DNA of 64,000 nt from Spisula solida (lineage: Eukaryota > Mollusca > Bivalvia > Venerida > Mactridae). The position numbers and the translations under genes are program-made. Positions 36,093 to 49,230 of the stretch are shown here, piece by piece (the stretch's first letter is position 1; each line of letters opens with the position of its first letter). The notes below the pieces were generated by a model, which was not told the origin of the DNA, searched no databases, and was given only the letters and a program-made list of their open reading frames with translations. The stretch is from positions 15,078,720 through 15,142,719 of the forward strand of contig OX365950.1 in assembly GCA_947247005.1 (NCBI GenBank). The letters are read 5' to 3'.

Positions 36093-36416
36093 TTGTATTA
36101 CCATATTACCACGACCGACGTAGAGTAACTTTTTCAGTTTGTTCCACTACTTATAAAGTTAATTTACATTCCTATATTTCTGCCATGCAGCTGAAAGATA
36201 TCATAATGAAATTGCATGAAATTTTTAAGTAACTTAGACATTGGAGTTAAAATTAACATACGTATTATCCTTAACTTAGACTATATAAGAAATTGGGGTA
36301 GATCTATATATATAAGGCAAATGTTCAGTTCATGATAAATCATACAAATAAACCTAAGACAAGAATAGAATCTACATTTTTGTTTTTTCAGATATGCAAT
36401 ATATAACATGTTCCAA

Positions 36417-36740
36417 TTAAATTTTCCCATTTCTGAATATTTTATTACACACATTAAGTGCACTTTCTATCGCTCCATTTAGATATTTCATACTTATATT
36501 AGATTGCATGTAAAAGATTTCACTGCACAAAAGTAGGATTGGATAAGAAAATGAGTTAAATATATCTTTCTTATTATCGGTAACACTCCCGTCTAACATT
36601 ACTTTATCTATAGAGTGAATCATCAACTGTTTCATTATTGAATACTCTGGGATTGGTTTCTCTTTCGTTGAGAAGTCTACAATTTTAAGCTTTGTCGTAG
36701 AAATAGCAAATAGTTTAATTTGACAATGTTTGACATACAT
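36417..36740 (-). CDS. Unrecognised protein, probable terminal exon, copy B
   Basis: This is the copy B counterpart of the frame at 28732-29055: 107 codons, same stop, no indel. It shares with copy C the changes KEKPIP, KQLMIH, DIFNSFSYPILLLC and MKYLNGAIE. The CAG acceptor seen in A is CGG here, so splicing to the 85-bp exon at 37127-37211 would be lost unless another site is used. Confidence 0.35.
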   Translation of the reverse strand: MYVKHCQIKLFAISTTKLKIVDFSTKEKPIPEYSIMKQLMIHSIDKVMLDGSVTDNKKDIFNSFSYPILLLCSEIFYMQSNISMKYLNGAIESALNVCNKIFRNGKI

Positions 36741-37126
36741 GTCTGTATATGTCCTACAATAACATACCGAAGACTATCATAAATATACATTTGTATACTT
36801 ATGAAAATAAGGAAAAACGATTAACTAAGGATTGCACCTAAGTATAAAAAATGATCGTTGACATATTTTAATGAATACTTGAGTACATGTAGTGCACATC
36901 GACAGCATACTTAGCGACCCACGCAACGGGGTAGGACACAGAAGAACCAATCAAGCAAGCCTATATACTCAAACCGCAATGAATGACATACTGTGGACTT
37001 TGAAAACATTATTTAAGTGACATTTTTCAAACATTTATTAATAATCATTAGTGTACAGTTTCGATCTATTGTCGCAAGGATACATCTTAAAATGTGACAT
37101 GTCAATTTAAAAGCTTAAACACGCAC

Positions 37127-37211
37127 CTTTTCTACACATTTTCATAATTTGAAGAAAAACGCATCGATACCAGGGAAGTATGACTCCACATACAATCATA
37201 TTTGAACAACA
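37127..37211 (-). CDS. Candidate 85-bp exon, copy B
   Basis: Same acceptor, donor (GTGCGT) and length as in copy A, reading CCSNMIVCGVILPWYRCVFL then QIMKMCRK. The C copy (about 44790-44870) has lost the frame and several bases. Confidence 0.33.
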
Positions 37212-38759
37212 CTGATAATTTTGTTTGTAACTATACGAATGTACTTAGTTTACAGGTATACTGAAAACAAAACGTTTAGTCAGTAGGAATTTATTTGCTA
37301 TTTTGATTTTAATAAATGGTCAGAAGTTATTAAATATCACTTTATTCATGATTTTAATTATTTCTGCATGTGTCCCTTATGGAATGATCACCACAAAAAC
37401 ATACTGTGTGAATGATAAATTATCATGCATATCGTTGGATATGTTCTCTTTATATGTCATACTCAATTTTCGAATGTTTTGGTTAATAATAAGTAATTGA
37501 AAGCACAATTGAAGCATGCTAAATAAACATTTTGTGTTGAGTATATACAAACTGCCTGACTTTGCATTGTTGTGTAGTTGTGTTGAAATTGACAGTAGCA
37601 TAGTTATCGAACTTTATGTGTATTATGTAGAACCCTGATGGTGTTTATAGACATCATAGCAAACATATGACTGACTTATTGAAGTATAGTTAAACATTTT
37701 GATAATGAAACTTTATGCTTATGAGTCAATTCATTTGATAATACTCGAGAAAATGTGGATTAAATTATTATGTTTGGTATCATTATGGTTAAACATAACA
37801 TGCTGTTAACTATTACCACAATATACACATGTATATCATTTGTTTGTAATGCCAATTGCAAAGTTTTAGAATTCGTATTGATTGCTCCATTATACACATG
37901 TACAATACCAATGTCATCCATCGCAACCATTTGACGTTAGATAAGTCGAATTTGACGTGAACGTAGTTGGTATGCCTCAGACATAAAACGAACCTTAGCA
38001 TCCCGAGCTCTAGGACGAATCGGTACGACTTCTACAGTAATTCAAAATACTTACAATGTCTCTTACAATTGAACTCAAAATTATGAGACATTTCGGAGGT
38101 ATTACAACGAAACAGACCCGGTGTCTGGAGATTTCATCAAGCTACGACTGAACAGAACATCCGTGTGAGATGAAGCAGAACAGGCGTCTGACATTATGAA
38201 ATGATTAGTTCAGACGAATTATAACCACGTAATTTAGATTGTCTGCCAATCAAACATACAATTTCTATTTTAATTACAAGACTGCAGTAGTGTTATTACT
38301 TTTATAATGTAATATGCATTGAATATTCTAACTTTTGATAATGTCATTTGACAGGTAAATACAGTCTGTAGAGCGCTAGACTATCATCTGGGTAATCAAG
38401 ACTCGATTACCGTGATTGATAGATGCAGTACTTCTGTGACATTTACTAGGTTAATGTCGTTCACACGATCATTGGTTGTCAACATCCGTCCGCATGTAAA
38501 AACGTATGACGTAAAAACGGCGTGCACACAAATACAAAAGGACATTATTAAGATATTGTGCTCTTATAACATTAAATTGTCTTCGGCATGATTACTTCAG
38601 ACGTCAAGAAAATCTTCCAGGAAGTTGTATCCACGAATGAGAACAAAATGAAAACAAAATAGTTTTCCTTAATCGCGTGCCTCCGTATAACGTTTGCTTG
38701 AAATAATTGAATTTGTTACGTGCAAACCTCCGAAAATTACTTAATTATACGTATTAAAT

Positions 38760-39400
38760 ACCTATTTATTATTTTAAAACGCAGTTTCTGGACCATCTTT
38801 CAGTAATAAACGGCGGCATATTTACCAGTAACCTGTTTTCTATGACAGTATCTTAACCTGTACTAATGGACCCATCCACAAAGAATCAACAAAAAGATTA
38901 TATTATGCCAGACAGGGAAGGCAGCACTCAACTCTACCAGCTGAGCACACGAACATTAAAACACAAAAAGCACAATGCCTACCTGAACCAACGATGATGC
39001 ATATTAAAGGCGTTATTTATTATTTAAAACGCAGTTTATCGACCATCTTTCAGTAATAAACGGCTAGGCGGCATATTCACCAGTAACCTGTCTACTCTTG
39101 CAGTATCCTATCCTGTACTAATTGACCCGTCCGCAAGGAATCAACAATGGTTTGGAAAATCAACATTATTGTTAAACTTTCGACGATGGTTATAACGTGC
39201 TGCGAGCAGAATTCGAAAATATAATATAAGGTTGGACAGGAAAGGAAACACTCAACATAACTAGCCGAGCACAGAAAACATATAATGCACAATGCCCAAC
39301 ACACAACCGACACACAAGTCCCAGCTGCCAAAAAGCTAAATGAACAAGACTTATTATCATCAATCAATCAAATAGCTGAATGCCCAAGCTGAATTACCTC
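38760..39400 (-). repeat. Dispersed SFSFLAAGTC repeat pair, copy B
   Basis: Same tandem pair as in copy A. The frame at 39092-39367 contains SFSFLAAGTCVSVVCWALCI. The sequence after it (GAATGCCCAAGCTGAATTAC) matches copy C's end at 52590. Confidence 0.7.
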
Positions 39401-42079
39401 GTTTCAACAGTACAACGGCTAAAATACCCAGATTAAACTGTCTGAGGTAATACAAAGTAACAGAATAACAGTCGATAACACATGTACGTCATCGACACAC
39501 TCAACAAAGTGTACATCATTCTTGTATTTAGAAAGGGAAACTGTGTTTGGTTGATACGGCTTTAACTAAGACAAACAGTGTTAACTTGGACACATCCTTT
39601 CAAGAGTGTAATGTTTGCTTCCTTAGACACCATACTCATGACAATTGTTTGTTTCTTGTCGTCATTTAACGATCAGACAGACAATTACGTATGTAGCGCC
39701 CTGGTTATATAATTATATAAATCAGGGAAACAATTTCTGATGAACTCTGAATAATACAACACAATACATTAAGAAAGATTCAAATTTGTTTCCACTCGTA
39801 ATTATTCGAATAAACAGACTTGGCAGAACAACCGGCCAGTATTATTTAAACTATCATAAATACAAAACAAATGCTCAAAATTCTCCAAGGTATTTCTTTA
39901 ACGAAGTAAAGTAATTTAATCGTGCGCCTAAATTTATTTTATGACAGACTCTGTTAAACGTAGATAACACACTTAATTAAACATTACTTTTAGCAAATGG
40001 TGAGTCTTTAAGGAATAAATTGTCTCTACAATCAATATCCACATAATTTGAAGCAAATCGAGGTCAAACAACACATCAAAACAACTTCCGAATCACATAT
40101 AACCTGCAGACAGTTCAAATGGTATTTAATCTTGTTTTTATTTCGTTGCTTAATTTCTACAAGTAACTCAGTAATGTTTTTTTTGCAATTTTGGAATATG
40201 ATGACGTAAAGTGGAAACACATTTCATCTTGTTACGGTACATTGTATTCGGTATTTTCACTCTGTGTGTCTCAAATGTCTAACAATGAATCCAACCACGA
40301 ATGGGGACAAGTCAATATTGTATAATCCACACCCTCAACGTACTTTCAGCAATTTAACAAGGTTGGATTATAATTAAAAAAATAATTACTAGTACAGGAA
40401 TTACATGTTAAATGCTTCGCGCATTATTTCACACGAAATAATTTTTAAAGTTTGTGGAGAAGCGTTCTTGATTATCACGCAATCTTAAAGTAATTAATAT
40501 TTTTTTCATGCGCAACACTTTGTAATTGGCATAATTATATATATAAAAGTAGCCATTATAAAATGGCATCACGCATAATGTTATCAATTGTCATCCATAT
40601 GAACTGTGACTATGTTACGTGCGAAATATGTTAAATTAAAGTAAAATTTAAAATAAACACATACCATCTTAATAACAACCTCAAGTCATTCAGGAGGGGT
40701 ATGTTTTTTTAACAATTTTATTATTGGTCAAGTTAAACTTGTACTCCACGGGGAACAGTTACCCGTGTCCTTTCTCTCAGTGTGACTGTTTTACATCCGT
40801 CTGATATCTTAAATACATTTAATAGGATCGCGTATTAACACCAACCAACGTGGGGATTACTGCTAGTAGGATTCTATAAACATAATATCAAGTAATTGTA
40901 TACATTACCTAGGTCGTTTCACGTCTACCACCAGGTCCGTCAGGAAATTATTTCTAACGTTCTGGGCAGTTTTTGTCTATCATTTTAACAGTAAAATATT
41001 TGTAATCACGAATTAACTATTCTATACAGACCAAACCATTTACAACGTGGCAGCATCGTTTAACTGATAAACAAGTGCCGTAGGAACAAGAATAATCGTT
41101 ACAACATTATAACAACTTGATATATCATTAAAACACTGTCCGTCTTCGTGTTGAAAAGTGTCTGCTTTCAAAATGATGTGGTTCTTATCCTCTATCTGGA
41201 ATTGATACAATCATTCAATCTTTGCAGGAACGTAGTACCCATGGGCAAGAAAAGCGCAGACAAAGTTATTTAATGTGTTTCGTGGATTGACAGATAACTA
41301 CAAGGAGAATACTAGTATCTTTGCATTAAATAAATTTGAGCATTTGGTTAGGCATGTCTGGTTAATTATGTTTTTATAATGTGTTGTGGCTGCATAGAGT
41401 GATGCATTGGTCTGAAATTTTGAAAATATATCAAGATAAGAATCAAATTAAACGCCATGTATTTTGTTTAGATTGGTGATGATTTTTGTTAAAATCACGA
41501 AACCAGTCTACGTAATTCTTGATCACACCTCGTACATATATCTTTATTGAGAATTGATAACGGATACTTCCAGAAGCCCTAATTAACAAAAGTTTACAAT
41601 AGACACATAACAAAACAAAGTATATTAATGAATATTGTTGAGAAACATTATGATAAAGATCAAGTATCAGGACCATCTGGTATCTTTGCGCAGCGGTGAA
41701 GTCTAGGTTGTTGTCTTAGTGACATGCGTTTAAGGAAGGTTCGTCATCATCAATAAAATTATAATTGGAATAATAGTCGTCGATTGTTTCAGTTACAGCA
41801 TTGTAGATGTCAGTTAAATGAAAATAATCTAAAATAGTTTGCATATTTTCTTGGGTAGAATCGGAAAACTAAATTATGTTTGCTTTTAATATACCGCATA
41901 CTCATTTGAATTGTGAATTTCTGTGCATACGTACTACATTTGTAGGTAGCTCATACCTCTTTATATCACGAATTTATGTCATCGTGAACACTGAAAACAA
42001 TAAGTGAAATCACTGGGGTATTAACCAAAAATTGTCTTGTCACACATGAATCCCCGATCGGGAATTATAATGTGCAACC

Positions 42080-42163
42080 TACCTCAAGCTTTCACATTTT
42101 ATCACCCAGTTATTCCTAACCTTATGTGACAGCAATGCAGAAATATTCCGCGATTTAGATTAA
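42080..42163 (+). pseudogene. Copy C relic of the small helical protein
   Basis: It reads YLKLSHFITQLFLTLCDSNA, then EIFRDLD and TAA. The VFNRYT segment is deleted, and LMGKLQ is also lost because ATG is followed by TGA. Confidence 0.5.
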
Positions 42164-42563
42164 GGTATACAAGACTTATGTGAAAACTGTAACACGCGTA
42201 ATTCAATATTATGCTATAATAGGACATGAACTGTTATCAGAACATATTGGTTCAATAACTTTCATCTCCCTTGTTTTCCCTATTGACTATAATTTAGATC
42301 CGATATGTCAAGTAGAATTTTGATAACTGATATACATGTATGTGATTGTTTTACTAAGACTTGTTATAACACTTCTCTTTACATACAAAGGCTGAGAAAA
42401 CCATTTTCACTTCGAATAAATACTTTGATAGATGAGGTTATACAAACAAGCAACGACTCACGTATTCGAAATTTCTTATATTTAATTTGCCTTTGACCTT
42501 TTAACCATTTAATGTTATTTGTTTCTATGACAACTAAAAGTCAACAATTAAAAAAAAGATGTT

Positions 42564-42736
42564 TTAATTCAACGAAGGATTATCGTAAATTCGGTCGTGA
42601 CAAGCATGCGGTGTGATTAAATGAAATTTCGGAAGTACAATATTTATGCATAAATAGAGGTGTTCTATCACGTATAATACAAATCTTATGTATACCAGAT
42701 TACCTTCACAATTTCTATAAATATATAACTTTACAC
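42564..42736 (-). CDS. Candidate exon ending in a YDNPSL tail, copy C
   Basis: This is the counterpart of 34888-35060 with the same acceptor and frame, ending HACHDRIYDNPSLN before the stop. Same caveats. Confidence 0.27.
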
Positions 42737-43414
42737 CTGCAAATGTATTAATCATGTGATGTCACGAAAGAGAAATATTAACAATGTACACACTTTACTG
42801 GCGCAATCCTCGTAATCCGACATTGTCAAGTAAATGCGATCTGTCATTCAAATGAACACAGGTTTGATGCAATTTGAAATATGAACGATTTGGGAATACG
42901 CAAATTTACAAAAAAATGTCGAAAGATATTTAATGTTAGTGTGTATAAATATATAATTTCTGTAGTTATGAACACAATTATATTTTAACTAAAATGTATC
43001 GCTTCATTTCATTCGACGTTTCTACAGTTTCAATCAAGTTTCATTCCGTTTCCATCAATTAGACGGTCCCAATAGATATAAAACTGCGTGCCTGTTTCCA
43101 TCTTTAGTTTTTATTTCATACAATTTTAAATACATCTATATCGCATTTAAGACATTTTAGGATGTTTCATATTCAGAATGTTATAATATTCCTAATCAAT
43201 TGAATAATAACGAAGTTGTATCTGGGAACGATGGGTTTTAGAAAAACGAGGGTCATTTAATATACAAAATAGTCATGCCTTCGTTTTTATTTGGTTTTAA
43301 TTGCATTTAAATGATCAATTCTTATATAAGGTCAAAACTTACTTAATATTACCTACAATCAATACAAATTAAATTTCAATAATGCAAACATGAAGCAAAC
43401 CATCAGCCATTGTA

Positions 43415-43758
43415 AGTAAGTAAGTAAGTTAGTAAGTAAGTTAAGTATTTATTTAAGTGACATGTGCAATATTACAAAATATACATTCATGCTATTATAT
43501 ACAAGATTACAACAACCGGCCCAATGGGCCTACGAGTCACTGACAATTAAACACATGATATTTACAGATTGATACATATAATAGCATGGTACGGTATGGT
43601 ATGCAACATAGATACAGATAAATTCTTTTTAACACATTACAGATTTGATATAGATATACATGAGCAAGTAAAGGTATAAAATACATATAACATAAACACA
43701 TGGATTGAATGACCTAAGTAATTTATATAGATAAATGGTGTTATTATATCTTATAGAA
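43415..43758 (-). mobile_element. Non-LTR retroelement 3' tail inserted in copy C
   Basis: This is the same insertion at the same site as in copy B, flanked by TTGTA at 43410-43414 and 43759-43763. Shared position and sequence mean that it was present before B and C separated. The (CTTA)n tail is interrupted. Confidence 0.8.
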
Positions 43759-44075
43759 TTGTATTACCATATTACCAAGACCGACGTAGAGTAACTTTTT
43801 CAGTTCGTTCCGCTACTTATAAAGTTAATTTACATTCCAATATTTCTGCCAGACTGCTGAAAGATATCATCATGAAATTGCATGAAATTATTAAGTAACT
43901 TGGACATTGGAGTTAAAATTAACATACGTGTTATCCTTAACTTAGACTCTATAAGAAATTGTGGCAGATCTATATATATAAGGCAAATGACCAGTTCATG
44001 ATAAATCATACAAATAAATCTAAGACAAGAATACATTTTTGTCTTTTGAGAAATGCAATATATAACATGTTCCAA

Positions 44076-44399
44076 TTAAATTTTCCCATTTCTGAATATT
44101 TTATTACACACATCAAATGCAGTTTCTATCGCTCCATTTAGATATTTCATACTTATATTAGATTGCATGTAAAAGATTTCACTGCATAAAAGTAAGATTG
44201 GATAAGAAAATGAGTTAAATATATCTTTCTTATTAACAGCAAAACTCCCGCCTAACATTACTTTATCTATAAAGTGAATCATCAACTGTTTTATTATTGA
44301 ATACACTGGGATTGGTTTCTCTTTCGTTGAAAAGTCTACAATGTTAAGCTTTCTCGTAGAAATATCAGACAATTTAATTTGACAATATTTAACATACAT
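44076..44399 (-). CDS. Unrecognised protein, probable terminal exon, copy C
   Basis: This third 107-codon copy is again without stop or indel, ending FRNGKI then TAA. It is closest to copy B. The exon upstream of it is degraded in C, so the transcript would be incomplete. Confidence 0.33.
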   Translation of the reverse strand: MYVKYCQIKLSDISTRKLNIVDFSTKEKPIPVYSIIKQLMIHFIDKVMLGGSFAVNKKDIFNSFSYPILLLCSEIFYMQSNISMKYLNGAIETAFDVCNKIFRNGKI

Positions 44400-45688
44400 G
44401 TCCGTATATTTGCTATAATAGCATACAGAAGACTATCATAAATATATCATTACGGTAATATGAGGGTTGTACAAATATGATTGCATCTCAGCACATAAAA
44501 TGTATCGTTGACAGATTTTAATAAATACTTTAGTAGTGCTTAGACAATATAAGGTCACACATAATCGACAGCACGCTTAGCGACCCACGCAACGGTAGGA
44601 CACAGAACGAATCACTTAAGCAAGCATATATACTCACACCGCAATGAATGACATACTGTGGACTTCGGAAACATTATTTTAGTGACATTTTCCAAACCTA
44701 TTTGCATGAGTGTACAGTTTCGATCTATTGTCGCAGTTAGAATTAACAACTTTAAAATGTGTCATGTCAATTAAAGCTTACACACGCACTTTTTCTATAC
44801 AGTTTCATATTTTGAGATATCAAGGAGGTATGACTCTAATGCAATCATATTTGAACAACACTGTTAATTTTGTTTGTAACCATATGATTGTACATACGTA
44901 CATATATACTGAGAACAAAACGTTTAGTCAGTCCGAATTCATGTGCTATTTTGATTTTAATAGATGGTCAGAAGTAAAAAAATATCATTTGATAATAACA
45001 TTATCTTTATTTAAAGAAGATGACACATTTAGATAATACAAATTATACAAAATGTCTATATCTTTTTACAATGTGGTCTTTTATCTCAAATCACATATAA
45101 AATACATTCAAATATTCAATCATCTATTATACATATTAACAAACATTATTTTATACATGCAATAGCACTTATTATATTATACCACAATAGACATACACAC
45201 CAATCTCGACAGTTGAAATAGAATAATTATACGTATAATAGTAAAATGAACATGTTGACTAATTTTTTGTCATCAGATAGATTATATATTTATGTTTACA
45301 AGCTTATAATGAATTTCAATGTCTATCCATAACTTCATTCATTTATGCAAGGATCCCTTAAGGAATGATCCCCAGAAAATACTGTGTGAATGATAAGTTA
45401 TCATGCATATCGTTGGGTAGGCTCTCTTTACATGCCATACTCAATTTGAGAATGTTTTGGTTAATAATAAGTTATTTAAAGCACAATTGAAACATGCTGA
45501 CTAAACCTTTTGTGTTGAGTATATATAAACTGTCTGACTATGTATTGTTGTGTATTGTCATTAATCTTCCGTTTCTGGTGCCAACCTACATTTAAGAATA
45601 TTTCATTCGGCCATTATTCCTTTTGCTGATTTTCTTGAACTAATACATTTGATCAAATATCTCCCTGGTTTTGAATTATAACAGGAAA

Positions 45689-45997
45689 TTAATTGATTTT
45701 CTGTGTGTCTTTACAGTTTTCAGCGTTATTTATGGTTAATTTGAAGCCGACATTCCCGCATCTGGACAAAACAACATGTAGTTTGAGTCGTAATGTTATC
45801 AAACATATTAGATGAAGTATACCCAGGGGCACGTTCTGTAATGACGCTCCGATCGTTTGCAATAATGTACTACCCATTGTGTTGAAATTGGCACTAGCAA
45901 TGTTATCGAACTTTATGTGTATTAAGTAGAACCCTGATGGGTGTTTATAGACATCAGAGCAAACATATGATTGACTTATTGAAGTATAGTTAAACAT
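45689..45997 (-). CDS. Unrecognised 102-codon frame, copy C
   Basis: This is the counterpart of 29886-30194: same length, start MFNYTSISQSYVCSDVYKHP and end. It differs by substitutions only over 309 bp, while flanking sequence has indels. Confidence 0.33.
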   Translation of the reverse strand: MFNYTSISQSYVCSDVYKHPSGFYLIHIKFDNIASANFNTMGSTLLQTIGASLQNVPLGILHLICLITLRLKLHVVLSRCGNVGFKLTINNAENCKDTQKIN

Positions 45998-48884
45998 TTT
46001 GATGATGAAGCTTTATGCTTAAGAGTCAATTCATTTGATAATACTCTAGAAAACGTGAATTGAATTATTATGTTTGGTATTATTATGTTTAAAAATAACA
46101 TGTTGTTAACTATTAGCACAGTATACACATGTTTATTATTTGTTTTTAATGTCGATTGCAAAGTTTTAGGATTCATATTGATTGCTCCATTATACACATG
46201 TACAGTTCCAATGTCATCCATCGCAACCATTTGACTTTAGGTAAGTCGAATTTGACGTGAACGTAGTTGGTATGCCTCAGTCATAAAACGTACCTTAGCA
46301 TCCGGAGCTCTAGGGCGAATCGGTACGATTTCTAACAGTAATTCAAAATCCTTAATGTCACTAACAATTGAACTCAAAATTATGAGACATTGCAGTGAAA
46401 AAAGACAATGAAACAGACTTGGTGTCTGGAGATGTTTATCAATCTACGACTGAACAGAACCTTCGAGCGAGTACAAACGTCTGTCATTACGAAATGATTA
46501 GTCCAGACAATTCATCACCACGTAATTTAGATTCTCTGCCAATCAAACATATAAATTCTATTTTAATTACAAGACTTTTCTGTTCGTGTCCTACAGTAGT
46601 ATAATTACTTTTATAATGGTATATGCAATAGATAAATTCTAACTTGCGAAAATGTCGTTTGACAGGTAAATACAGTCTGTAGAGCGCTAGACTATCATCT
46701 TAATCAAGACTCGATTACCGTGATTGATAGGTGCAGTACTGTTGTGACATTAGTTAATGTTAATGTCGTTCACACGAACATTGGTTGTCAACAACTGTCC
46801 GCATGTAAAAACGTATGACGTACTAACGGCGAGCACACACATACAAAAGGACATTATTAAGATATTTTGATCTTATTACATTTAACTGTCTTCGGCATGT
46901 TTACTTCAGACGTCAAGAAAATCTTCCAGGATGTTGTTTCTACGAATGAGACCAAAAATAAATGCCAAAATTAATAGTTTATTCCTTACGTTTAAACAAC
47001 ATCCATCCTACTATAAACATGGCGTTACTGTAATTGAAACATATTTTAATATAACGACAAAAATAAAATTCATTTTATAACGTTTCGTGAAATTGTGCAC
47101 AAAAAAGCTTCTATAGTAATCCTTATTCGCGTGCCTCCGTATAACGTTTTCTTGAAATAATTGTATTTTGTTACGTGCAAATCTCCGAAAATGACTTACT
47201 TATGCATATTCAAGACGTTATTTATTTTGTAAAACACAGCTTCTCAATAATCTTTCAGTAATAAACGGCGGCATATTCACCAGTAACATGTATCTCAGAC
47301 TGTATCCTAACTCTACTAATTGACCCGTCCGCAAAGAATCAACAAAAATATTCTATTGAATCAGAAAGGAAAGGCAAGACTCAACTAAACCAGCCGAGCA
47401 CAGAAAACATTAAAATCACACAAAGTACAATGCCCAACTGAACCAACCGAGCACAGGAAACATAAAACACACAAAAGGCACAATAAATGCCCAACAAAAC
47501 CAGAAAAGATTCGTCCAAATCCAAGTTGTCGAAAAGTATTATAAATTATTAGTTTCACCAATCAAAAGACAGAATGCCCTATAGTCGGGAGTCCATATGG
47601 AGAAAATGTGATGGGCCATGGCATCGGAGAGTAGAATGTGGCATCCATGCTATATGTTATCTTTGATATGTGTGTAATCTGAAACGGCCGGATGCCATCC
47701 GTGATTTTGCCTCGTTTTCTCAGAATTAGGTCAAAGGTCAAATAAGTGCACTTTTTATATATCTCCCTTAAAATATCATAATATCTTTGTCAGTTTTCGG
47801 TCAAAATTTATACAAATGTTATCAAAATGAAGCTAAGGCACAGGGCTATTAATGGAAATTACTTTTTACGAATTTGCGCATTTGTATACTCATGAATATT
47901 AATGAGAACACCTAAAATTAGCTTATTTTTTACAAAAAATAGACGGGTATGAACACTATATTTATTACAATGTCGTCATTTTTGCTACTTGAAAGCCGAA
48001 ATGATTCTTATTTAAAGGTGAGATATTAAGCTATTGATATGTTAACTGGTCACTTTACCTTCTCTTTGATTTAAGGGCACGCGCTCGCTTAAAGTGGGTG
48101 GGGGTAAAATGACACATGAACCCAAACTAACTGAATAGCGTCAACAGTAATATAAATAAGTAATATATGTTTGCATGGATTTAAATGTGATTACTTATAA
48201 CAACTATTACTTTGATTTTGGAATGTACCAATCCATTTAAAATAGGTAAATCTTCATTTAAGGAGGAATAAGCTACCTAGTAGGCCCACACATGACCTGT
48301 AAATCATAATTTCGAGTTTATGGTGATAAACAAGAACAAACACAAAATTAGGTCCAAGTTATGCTATACGAATCTAAAATGATGATGATAATCATAATGA
48401 TATTGCAAATTGTTCATATACGTTTACTTCTTCCTTTGTATAAGCATACAAATGGGTGGGGAACGGTTCATTTTACAACATGAATACTGTTATATATATT
48501 TACATACAGCACAACATTGATATTTTCTTCATGTAGTGTTTAAATTAAAATTAATATAGAGTTAATGCATGCGTTTCATGTTATAACATCTACAAAGTAC
48601 CGAGAAACGGCGAGTACCCAAGCTCCTTTCGTGATACATGTAAAACACACAGTGCCTATACCCCCTTAAGTGCTAAATGTGTATCTGCACGTGAATTAAC
48701 ATACACGTTCTTAGTTCGATGCAGGCAGTATATAGTATGAGTAGACGTATGTAGAAGATTACCAATACCTCAGTAACGTCTTCATTTCTGTATCCATTAC
48801 GGATGCATCGGCTCGTATCCGTATACAAGTACCTCATTGGTAGTTTGCTCTTGTGATATGCAGTTCGAGTGCATCACATCTCAT

Positions 48885-49230
48885 CACTGGTGAGGTAGGG
48901 TGCGCGCTTCGGAATAGTAAGGTCCCGGGTTAAATCACCGTCTGGACCACTGCTTAATTTCTCTGACCAAGACGAACCCACATGCACCACTCGACCAAGG
49001 TGTGAATTGGTACCACCTGTGAGTGCGGTGTACATGTTCGATAGTCCTGGGCGCCGTAGATCGATATTGGCTGCACATCCACCAGGAGAGAAATAGTCTG
49101 CAAATGGAGACTAGAAAGTTGGTAGTCCAATGACAAGGAGAAGTTAAAATGTCAAAGGGTGGCTGAAAAGCTGAACTGCTGAAAGCAGCCCTCGACAATT
49201 GGTAACTTAACTTCTTTTTTAACATCTTGG
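48885..49230 (+). mobile_element. tRNA-derived SINE inside the 4.7-kb element
   Basis: CTGGTGAGGTAGGGTGCGCG is A-box-like, and GGTCCCGGGTTAAATCACCG is a diverged B box 35 bp later. The body follows with CTCGACCAAGGTGTGAATTG and ends TTGGTAACTTAACTTCTTTT. The layout fits a mollusc tRNA-SINE. The tail end is uncertain. Confidence 0.5.

Larger units (their letters stand above)
32487..40485. repeat. Triplicated unit, copy B (about 8.0 kb, most complete)
   Basis: It starts with AAGTAATTAATATTTTTTTC and ends just before the same phrase opens copy C at about 40490. The right part (39140-40030) matches 52370-53285, which shows that C also has this end. B and C share insertions lacking in A, so they are the closer pair. 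Confidence 0.9.
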
